In this document: positions 52,601 to 61,834 of the stretch, piece by piece | Layout of the letters: the number at the start of each line of letters is the position of its first letter | How positions within the stretch are numbered: position 1 is the first letter of the stretch | NCBI GenBank assembly: GCA_964023205.1 | Contig: OZ026833.1 | Span: 32,328,830-32,392,829 of the forward strand | Length of the DNA: 64,000 nt | DNA from: Lutraria lutraria | Taxonomy: Eukaryota; Mollusca; Bivalvia; Venerida; Mactridae | Reading direction: 5' to 3' | Notes under the pieces: model-generated | Databases searched by the model: none | Told to the model about the DNA's origin: nothing | What the model saw: only the letters and a program-made list of their open reading frames with translations | Made by a program: the position numbers and the translations under genes

Positions 52601-55600
52601 ATAAAGTGATTACGGGATACTTTGTTTTTAACCAAAAATCTAACAACAACTGTAAATCTTTTACTGTACGACCATCTTTTTTTTCAAAATTATACTTTAA
52701 AATTTATTTATTGTGTACGAATATATATAAGGATTTATATTGCATTTTCAACTTTCCGAAATATACTGAGACCACATGACATATTACTAACCATGAAAAT
52801 AAATTTGAAATCGAGAACATATTTCCTGTCCCTGATGCTGTATTTGATACGTTGATAAATTAGTAACAAACATACTAACTTCATCTTAAAATAGACAACA
52901 ATTAAAATGTGATACTTGATTTCCGTAATTTGAACAACTGGCGTCCCAAAACATTGTATTCCGGTTGTACGGTGATTTTGTCATCAAATTTACCTTATTA
53001 AGGGCATCGATTTAATCTAGTAAAGGAACACATACAACTATACCGTGTATAATATTCTACTACGCCGACAAATATGCAAGCAGAACATCGAATTGAACAT
53101 TTTATACTTACGAGTATTTGTTTATTATAAACCTCCACCGGTTTGTTTTTGCCGCGCCGGTCTTTGGCAAATACAGCCCCCACTTTTACGGAATATTACA
53201 ACCCCTATTCTGTAAGCAATAATAAAGACATTAAACAGGACACGCATGTCTGCGGAAGAAATTGTTAACAAATTGGAAGTGACTTGCTGTTAACAAGGTT
53301 AGTATATATGTACAGATACAAGGAAAAACTGGTCATAAACCGCCAGTATAAACACTTAAACTCCTTTAACATCTGCGTGAAACTTGATTTGTTTCCGTTT
53401 TCAAGCGTATTTATTTACATAATAATATTCTGGATGAAAAATCAAATAATCTGTATAGCATCATGTTAATCAATGTAAACTTCATCGCAACTAGTTTCTG
53501 ATACATGTAATTGAATTACTATGACATAATGTATAAATGATATTAGATATTTTTACTAATCTTACGTAACGAAATATGGTCCATTTGTTATATAGCATAA
53601 CATTGCGTTTTCCCAGATGACTACCATGTTAGTATATATAACGTCTTTATTGGACTCACGAGTTTAAGATGAGACTTGCTGATCGGGTCAATTATTGGTT
53701 TAAACTTTAGAACAGACATTAATAAGCGATCACTCATAATGTTTTCAAAATGGAATACTTACCCTGCAATTAATACTTTCTTTGCTGGAATCCTCCGGCG
53801 GTTTTGTAACTGGGTGAATTATTTGGACTTTTCTTCAGCTAACAATGTACTGTGCACGTCAAATTAGTATTTGTTTAACTCAAAGTACTGAACTTATATA
53901 GACATGTTCTGCAGCATGAACTGGGGATCAGTTTAAGACGGCAATGGAAAATTCTATCTCTTCAGTTTCCAAAAATCAATACGTAACAAAGGACACGTTT
54001 TAAACGAAAAACTGGTTCTCGAATACTTCCTAATGAATGATAAAACACCATTAAGTCATGCATGTAAAGGCAATCTCTCTTCAAAGTCACAACATGCGAT
54101 AAAGACGGGAAGCTGGTTGAACTGTTTATGCCGTACCTTTGTATTCGGTGCAGAAATTGACAAATACAAAATAGCGCAAAACAAAGTTAATATATAAATT
54201 ATGCTTGGTGAGTTGAAATTCTATGAATTCTTACTTTGCTATTGTGTTAATAGTTAGACACATTAACATCACATTCAAACAGTATCTCTTTGTTCCAACA
54301 TGAAACTGTGACCATTTGAGTATCAAGACAGAAACTAAAGACGGTCTACATATTTCGTAACTCCACCAAAACCTCTGTCCGAAAACATGAGAAAATGTTT
54401 ACTAGGGATTTCACAGTACTAGAAGTAGACATGAGACATAAATGATATTCAGCTTGAGTGCACAACAAAAAAGATTAACAAACTTACAACTGTTTGGTTC
54501 TTATCTGGCCCTGATAATACAATTTCTATCATTCAAGATCCAAGGGCCTTCGGAGACTGAGTTTTGGTCTCTTGTTTCGTGTATGCTCCTGTGCGTGGAG
54601 AACGTTTTGTGTAGGCGGGGCCGAGTCGGAGAAGTTTTGTGAAATAGTTATTATAATAAAACATTATTCATACATGTTCTGATTCTGTAGTCAAAACAAC
54701 ACATTTTGGCACTCTCCTCTTTTTATTTCTGCAATGTACAACATACAGACACCAACAATATGCTAAAAGCATTGTTTCTATATCCATTTAAGAAATAGCC
54801 TACAGTTATACACATTCTTCCCTATAATTTAAATAAGTCTTACACAATCTTGACGGAATTTAAAGAATCCTAGAAAAGACTACTAATACTAGACGTTTTA
54901 TTAAATTCCATTATAAATAATGGCAAGTGTGTCGTTACGCAAGCTATCTGTTTCCACAAATCTTTTGAATTACAAATTCAAACATATTTTCCGTAGTAAA
55001 TTACATTTCGTTGCAATAACGACAGTTAATAAGACATCTGCGTGTCTTTAATTGTATTTATGTGATGACAACGTATCATTAATTCCTTAAAATATCAAAA
55101 TGGGGCTTATTTTATAGATTCCAAGTAATGGGTTTGTCTGAAGCAACTTGCGTCAATATTCCTGCTTGTTTCGTATTGTATCGGCTTCGTCTTCAGTTAT
55201 GATTGGAAATAATTTGTTTCCCAAGAACAATCTACTATTTTGTCGGCAGTGTTCAAAAAATGGAATGTTACTCGAAGGTAGTTCACAAATGGTTTATTAG
55301 TTGTTACAGAACTTTACTGATTAGTGAATGGAATTCAATTTACTATTTGCAAAAATATTCGAGATGAGGAGACTTTTAAAAGAGTTTTAAAAGTCACAAT
55401 GTGTTTTTCTTAACAAACATCTGAAAATGATTATTTGTGTAAGAAATAAGTGCTAAAATGATAACACGTATGTTTAAAAAATAAACTTAATTGTGATATC
55501 TTCATGAAATTGAATAAAAGTAGAACAACATTTCAAGGAACGCCTATTTGGAGAAATATACACTTGATCGATTAAGCAAGACATCTGTATGATCGGAGAC

Positions 55601-55680
55601 ATAGTATTGCTATATAAACCATAAAATACCATCTACAGATTCCTGACATATTATACAGAAATCAATTTATGGCAAATGTA
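49690..55680. other. Mostly non-coding
   Basis: Holds a LINE tail at 52496 and a GC-rich patch at 53112-53209 with exon-like borders but stops in every frame. A minus-strand frame at 51660-51977 has a hydrophobic N-terminal stretch but no other support. Confidence 0.5.
52496..52565 (-). mobile_element. LINE 3' tail with (ATT)n
   Basis: On the minus strand 'accatgttgcaaataaatta' ends in repeated ATT (52496-52511). A variable trinucleotide tail after AATAAA is typical of several LINE clades. No reading frame with reverse transcriptase motifs is seen at higher coordinates. Confidence 0.5.
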
Positions 55681-55681
55681 A

Positions 55682-55700
55682 TTATATATATATATATATA
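55682..55700. repeat. (TA)n microsatellite
   Basis: Nine to ten uninterrupted TA units. Confidence 0.5.
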
Positions 55701-55917
55701 AATGACGGCAAAAAGGACATGCTTTAGATGTAAACATCGTCTTTAAAATAACCTGAAATACGCCCAAATAATGTGTATTTTCTTTTATAAATGACATACT
55801 AGTAGTACAACATTGCATAACTTCTAATAACCTAAGATTAAATGTTTTATTGTTCAGAAGAAAATCATATTAACAGAGCAAAAAGGTTCCATAGTCACTT
55901 ACAATAGTACATGTGGT

Positions 55918-56135
55918 GAATATCAGTGGTGTAGTGATATCGCGTTTGACTAACAATCGAAATGTCGTATTTTTTAATCATGGCTCCGGCTTCCGATATG
56001 TCTGTGAAATTTACTTTTTAGTATCCCGATCCCCACTTATGGGCCAAGTACTGGGTTTTAAAAATCACAGAAATCGGTTTATGTCTGTATCGGTGCTATA
56101 CACCGGGCACGATAAAGAACCAGGAAAAAAACGAC
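55918..56135 (+). repeat. tRNA-derived SINE (gactaacaatcg type), full-length but old
   Basis: Box A-like TGGTGTAGTGA (55927-55937) is followed by 'gactaacaatcgaaatgtcg', a very decayed box B, and then body words 'tctgtgaaatttactttt', 'ggccaagtactgg' and 'gggcacgataaagaaccagg'. The order of these words is that of a SINE I recognise from bivalve genomes. It ends about 100 bases before the pogo-like MITE at 56231. Confidence 0.5.
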
Positions 56136-56230
56136 GTATTAGCCGTTAAACAACAAATAAATATAAACAACAGCACATGTACTTACCCGTACACATATCA
56201 ATCATCATAAATCATTACAAATACATTGTA

Positions 56231-56406
56231 TAGTAAAACCTCTCCAGAGCGACCCTCTGTAAAGCAACGACCTCTCTATACCAACACCTTCAAAATTTCC
56301 CTAAGTTGATACTCATTATAAATTTAACCTCTGTAGAGCAACAACCTCTAAACAAGGGCCAATATTTGCAGCTCCCACTGGGTGTTGCTCTACAGAGGTT
56401 GTACTG
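56231..56406. mobile_element. Pogo-like MITE, copy 2
   Basis: The left end is tAGTAAAACCTCTCCAGAGC; the right end in reverse complement is CAGTACAACCTCTGTAGAGC. TA flanks both sides (56229-56230 and 56407-56408), giving 176 bases. Inside, 'acctctgtagagcaacaacc' repeats the terminal motif. Terminal repeats are about 28 bases with a few mismatches. Confidence 0.5.
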
Positions 56407-56409
56407 TAT

Positions 56410-59400
56410 AATTATTCTTTGAAAAAAACTCATCATATCATGTGTCCAGTGTCACAGTATTCAGCGTACCATCGAACAATATACTAGAACATCATAAAAC
56501 AAAACAAAATACTCTCTTTACTTTCAATAGATTTTTTTCAGATTTCAACCAATGGATTTAACGCACGAATTGTTGTCTTTAATAAAATATAGATGAAACT
56601 TCGGGCAATCCCAAATAACCCAACCTTTCCTGCTGTCTAAATTTGTTATTGTTCTCATTTCTCCTGACACAAAACCTCAGCAAACCGGAAAGTCTGGTGT
56701 TTAGAAAATCAAAACAGATTTACCTTGGAATACCGGAATCATATCATACGATTCAATTTACAAAATGCAAGTTCATACTTAATAAACTTTGTTACCAACA
56801 AGTGATTTGCATCGTGACATTGATGATACTAACAATATAAGCGTCTACTTGTCAAAGCGGTTGATGGTAAGTTTAAAATGCAAATTTTGTTCGGTTGCAA
56901 ATTATCTAGTCTTGAGATAGTCAAACGTACTTCTGCTTTTGTCGTATACGTTAAATTAGATTAAAAGGTAAAGGATATTATAGGTTTATAGTCTGAAATT
57001 ATATACATATTCAACCGACTTTCACAAGTTATTTCCAATTCTTACAAATCTACGCATTTTGATTGGTCAATGGAGGGAGTTTACACTTATAATACGATAA
57101 ACTCCTTTTCAATCGGAAACCTTTTGTTTCTGAACATTGTTGACGGACTACTTTTACCAGCTAAAGAGTTATAGCGGTTCATGTCTGACATTTGTAAGAT
57201 ATGAATAAAACAATTGAATTTAATTGGAAATAAAAGGATTAACCATCTCATAGCACACATTTTACATAAAGCCATTCGGGCTTTATTCAATGTGTTATGA
57301 GGTCTGAGGGAGTTTACACATCGATAAACGACCAGAAATGAAAGTTTAATCCTGTAATAAATAATTAATATCACCACTGAGATGCCAAGGTTATGCACAA
57401 AGAATCAAGTTGGTATTCTAGAACGATCCATAAAACCCAACTTGTTTTCCCGGTACCGAGAGTGTTTGGTCCTCTTAGATATCATCGAACTTGAGAAGCA
57501 AATACTGACAGTTTAAGCAAGCAAGGAACACCACGAACATTACATGCTTTTAACAAATCTGATATGGAAACACTAATAGAAAATAAAACTCATGCGTATC
57601 ACATTTGTTTATATGATACGAAACAGAAACATAAAGTGATTCAGGTGTAGATATTTACTAGTAAAACCAGACCAGAGGCGAAAACAATGCATCCTGCACG
57701 CAAAGATACAATAAAAATGTCAAATTTCATGCTATCCTCATAAATGGGCATTAACGCTAAGCCCTGGAATGACACAAATAATACATCTGAATTCCTAGAT
57801 GACACGTTTGTAACTATGATGCACCCACCAAACCATAAATACGAGTGAAATATATCATGGTGCCTGTCTCAGACAATACAGCTTGATTTGTCGTTAAGTA
57901 GAGTCATAAATATATACTATTTCTCTAAGAAAGATATGAAACGACAAAAGAGTAGCCCTATAAATCTTAAAAGTTGTTCTATCTAAAATGAATCACCGTC
58001 TTGTTATGTGTATGACTGTTATGGTAGTGTTTGCTCCAAATCTATATATTTCAGTATAATACTTGCTTTGCATAATTATAAAATAAATATATTATCCTAT
58101 TGGTTTATAATAGACTCTTGTACTCTTTATTTCTTTTCTTCCAACTTTTATATTCTCTTCACCTTTCACATTTATTTATGTATGTATTTATTTTGTATGA
58201 TGATGGGCTGTATAGCTCAAGTCAAAGAAATAAAATGTTCTGTTCTGTTCTGTTTAATCTAAATGCATATAATGACACTGATCGACTATAAATCATCAGT
58301 GATTGTTACCATTAGTTTCACGTATGTCAATAATAGAAATTGACCATGATGCTTTCAATGCATTAATGTAAGTTTTATTGTATTTATGTATGCACCATGT
58401 TATTATTTTGCGGATGCGTTACCGTGGTAACACTTAAGACATTATCCTTAAGCCGGCGAGTGCCTGACTTTAAAAATCTAACAGTTTTCTCACGTTGTCA
58501 GCCAGTGAACATTTAATCACAATCTAAGACATAATTATTGTACATAAAGGTGCCGAGAGTCGACCCAAGCCTGAAGTAAATTCAAATAAACTTAGCAATA
58601 CGATTTCCCTTAAGTATGCATTTGCTATTGCAACAGAAACTCAGATAGCAAAATTAGGCAATAAGTTAAACATTATAAATAGAAATATCAACCAGCATAC
58701 GATTGTAGTCACTTGTAGGATGTACAAGTAGGCGGAATAAAGATCAATGAACGAACGAACAGAGAGACATACATAAGACAGCTGACAGGCATTTAACAGG
58801 TGCTTTGTGTCCGTCCGTTTCCAATGCTTTTCTAATGTATGTGAACAATTCCTTGCATTCGGTGCATGTAATATCCGAGGAATAACATCTCATGGTAGTA
58901 GAACATTGAAGCTCACGCTCAAAATGAATATTTCGTAGTGCTATTGTTATTTAACAGTACAAACTGTGTTTTGAAAGCATGGCATAATTAAATGTTAATT
59001 GATTGAATTATTGATACAATCCATACATTATTTCGTGTTTTGATGCTCTAAATTCTGATCACGTAGGCCCTATTCATTGGACTGACATAGTCTCTATGCC
59101 TTAATTATTGGCATTTAAATCAAAGATGAATGCGTTCAGTTGCGAAGTTTCGAATAATTGAAATTTCTAGAATACCACCTAACCAAAAAATCTGGAAGAA
59201 ATTGAATTTGAAAAACAGGATTTGCAAATAATTTTATGGGGAATGTGCAATCAATACAAGTGTGAAGAAATGCTTTTAAATCGCCGAATGACGCCTTTCC
59301 GTGTAAGCTCATTATATAAGATTCTGCAGAAATAGGAGTTTTGTATAGTTATGGCGCCGTTTAACGATGCTTGAAATTGAATTACATGTTGGGATCAAAA

Positions 59401-59880
59401 TTGGGTATATACTCAATATGAATATCTTCTCATTATGAGAATTAGACACTGTACGCTCATAAAGTGCATGTCTTATTCGTAGAAAAGTGTTATCTGCTAT
59501 TTCGTGAGAACAAGTCAATGTTATCCTCTTTCTACAGTGTTTTAGACAAAGTCATAATAAAGCAGTGACTGGATAAACCTAGCTTTATCATGTCATTAGG
59601 TCACGTGGTTTGCTTTATTTCTTCACTTTGTAACGCGCCGTAGTCCGCTCGTAATACAACATGGTGTGCTTTTTATAATATTATAAAAGGTACACTGTTA
59701 TATAAATAAAGTGGACGTATTTAATTGCGTTTTCATGCCAAAAAGCATGACGTTTTATGGGACGTTTTTATTGTCACGTCATGTTACTGAACGGTTATGA
59801 TGCTGTTAAAGAGGTATAACGTGTGTTTTGAGACTTATTTCGTTGTAGAAACGTATAATTTGTTGTAGAAACAGGATAAA
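56410..59880. other. Mostly non-coding
   Basis: Holds one LINE tail (58190-58253). A small hairpin ATAAAGCC-attc-GGGCTTTAT lies near 57266-57286, and 'gagggagttta' occurs twice (57073 and 57307). No gene seen. Confidence 0.5.
58190..58253 (+). mobile_element. LINE 3' tail with (TGTTC)n
   Basis: 'gatgggctgtatagctcaag' followed by 'tcaaagaaataaaa' (AATAAA at 58229-58234) ends in three TGTTC units (58236-58253). The upstream AT-rich and T-rich stretch from about 57990 may be its 3' untranslated region. Confidence 0.5.
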
Positions 59881-59882
59881 TC

Positions 59883-60013
59883 GAATGCATGGTTGGTGCC
59901 GAGATAGAGAAAGTTTAGTCGGTTCGGCACGAAAGCTAAAATGGGCTCGCCCATTTCAGCTTTATAAGCCTCACCGGATAAACCTTCACTATCTCGACAC
60001 CAACCATGTATTC
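59883..60013. repeat. 131-bp near-perfect palindrome (foldback element)
   Basis: The whole segment folds on itself about GGGC-TC-GCCC (59943-59952). The outer arms are GAATGCATGGTTGGTGCCGA against, in reverse complement, GAATACATGGTTGGTGTCGA. The inner arms AAAGCT-AAAATGGGC and GCCCATTTC-AGCTTT pair almost completely. No target duplication is obvious. It is probably a foldback MITE; a microRNA-like precursor is an alternative the sequence cannot exclude. Confidence 0.5.
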
Positions 60014-60222
60014 TCTATTTATTTTACCACAAGAAGAACCGGCGCGTGTAATATACCCTTCCATCCAAAAAGAGAAAGTAAAACGTAAACAAACTTTGTC
60101 TAATACTTCGGTTAAACAATTATTATTAAACTACACACATGCGCTACTTCTGCTCTCTTGAGCAACAGCCTCACTTCAACAACAGCGTGATTTTCCCTCT
60201 TGCACGATTTAACTATTCATTT

Positions 60223-60291
60223 GACCTCTATGGAACAACAACCTCTAAACAAAAACATAATTTGGTTACCCCCTTCGGAGAGGTTGCACTA
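60223..60291. mobile_element. Pogo-like MITE, partial copy 3
   Basis: About 69 bases matching the right half of the copy at 56231-56406: 'gacctctatggaacaacaac', 'ctctaaaca', then 'ggagaggttgcact'. The left terminal repeat is missing and the last base of the CACTG end is changed, so it is a remnant. Confidence 0.5.
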
Positions 60292-60543
60292 TGTACATTA
60301 ACAAAATAACTATTTCATCTAAAAAAGTGTTCAGGGAAAAAAGTTATATCAACGAGATATCTGAATAACAGATCTGAACATTTTAACAATCTATATTAAA
60401 CAGTACATCAAACATCGATTTGGTAAATTGAATTATTGGACGTTCATGACTATGTTCTTTCTCTTCGTGTTCTTTTTTATCACGGTCTAAAATCACGTGA
60501 TATATTGTTTTGATAATGATTGATTCCACTGGGTCTAGAAAAA

Positions 60544-60672
60544 ATGGCGGCGCCCACAAGTTCGAAGGTTAAGTCGTATTTTTCGTTGAACATTTATCTG
60601 TTTCGAGTTTTTCATGTAGCCCATGTTCCATCCAACAAATTTCCATCAGTACCTGTAGGGTCCATGGACTAA
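60544..60672 (+). CDS. Possible gene start (MAAPTSSK...), unsupported
   Basis: ATGGCGGCGCCC, a CpG-rich start in AT-rich DNA, opens a frame of 42 codons beginning MAAPTSSKVKSYFSLNIYLF. A weak donor (AAG|GTTAAG) lies eight codons in, which could leave MAAPTSSK as the coding part of a first exon. The remaining frame runs into the left arm of an inverted repeat, so it is unlikely to be a protein as it stands. Confidence 0.5.
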   Translation: MAAPTSSKVKSYFSLNIYLFRVFHVAHVPSNKFPSVPVGSMD

Positions 60673-60757
60673 TAGGACAATAACAATGTTAATTTTGGTA
60701 CCGATGGATTCGGAAAACTATTGGCTCGAACATGGGCTACATGAAAAACTCGAAACA
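60599..60757. repeat. Inverted repeat with 30-base perfect arms
   Basis: The 30 bases at 60599-60628 (core GAGTTTTTCATGTAGCCCAT) recur in exact reverse complement at 60728-60757. Weaker matching continues inward to ATC(a/g)GTACC on both sides. The spacer core is under 100 bases. Read outward from the centre, both arms encode W-x-EHGLHEKLET, so the arms may derive from a coding sequence. Confidence 0.5.
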
Positions 60758-60829
60758 CTAAAAGACATTGAACCAGGAATGCAAGGCATGTGCATAAGAC
60801 CCAGCAGTCCTGTATATCCCATAGTAGGT

Positions 60830-60842
60830 GGGGGGGGGGGGG
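60830..60842. repeat. Run of 13 G
   Basis: Uninterrupted homopolymer 73 bases right of the inverted repeat at 60599-60757. Confidence 0.5.
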
Positions 60843-61619
60843 CAATAAAACAGACAGGGTCATTGAAAGACTAGCTTCTAATAACATAATCAGTTACTAT
60901 ATATGGCTAATAGATATCTAACTTGATTCAATGTTTGATCAATAATATAAATGTTTTTTTTTAAACAAGAAGTATGTTTATATTAAATACAAAATATTAA
61001 GAATACTATTATTAAATAAATTAATTACTCAAATAAATGCTCTTTGCTGCAAACCGATGATTTTGATAAATAAATAAAACAGTCAATTTCGTGAAATTAA
61101 TACAAACATATTTTAACACTTTTGCCTGTTAAATTAAATATTTTAACCAATACATATATATTTATTCAAGCAGTACAGGTATAAATATAGATTCTTTTCA
61201 AGTTATTTTAAAGAATCTTGTCCATGTAGAAATAGAATGGTATAATTTAGAAATAGAAGAAGCTTTCAGTTGCATTTTTAATGTATAAAGAAGAAAACAA
61301 AGGCAGGAACACAAAATAGAAGTGACAGTATACTATAACTGTTATATTCTAGTATATATCTAAGTCTGTTCTTATACAATCTGGTAATATTAGAGGATAA
61401 CATTCATTAATTACATAACATTCTTATAAAAACAACAGGAAACTATCCATAAACTAATTATCACTAAAAATCAATAAAATCTATGACCCTCTTATATGAC
61501 TCAGGTGTCAAGTCTACAGACACTTAGCTGACAGTGAAAAGACAGAATTAATAACATTAGGGGCAATAAAACAATTAAGAGATTAGAATCATGTGGATTT
61601 TTGGGGGGGGGGTCAATCA

Positions 61620-61701
61620 TATCGAGGGCTCAGCGCAACACAGTCGTAACTTGTTCTTATTTCAATATGAGTTACGACATTATTGCGTTGAACCCTCGAT
61701 A
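61620..61701. repeat. Inverted repeat, 32-base arms
   Basis: TATCGAGGGCTCAGCGCAAC... (61620-61651) pairs with AGTTACGACATTATTGCGTT... (61670-61701) with five mismatches across an 18-base loop. It resembles hairpin-type MITEs of bivalves. A run of ten G lies eight bases to its left. Confidence 0.5.
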
Positions 61702-61753
61702 TAGTAGCTGTTCAATGTCTTTAAACTTTCGACTATGTGAGCTATCTGACAAT

Positions 61754-61770
61754 GGGGGAGGGAGGGAGGG
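61754..61770 (+). repeat. G-quadruplex motif
   Basis: GGGGGAGGGAGGGAGGG has four G runs with one-base loops, a strong canonical G-quadruplex pattern on the plus strand. Confidence 0.5.
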
Positions 61771-61815
61771 AGAAAAGAACAATTTATTTTGAATACCTTT
61801 ACAACCGAAATAATA

Positions 61816-61834
61816 CCCCCCCCCCCCCCCCCCC
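61816..61834. repeat. Run of 19 C
   Basis: Uninterrupted homopolymer 45 bases after the G-quadruplex motif; G-rich on the minus strand. Its length may be unreliable in an assembly. Confidence 0.5.

Noticed and set aside
57087..57398. Minus-strand frame of 103 codons
   Set aside because: It overlaps a small hairpin and a repeated 'gagggagttta' word, with no domain; probably chance over a repeat.
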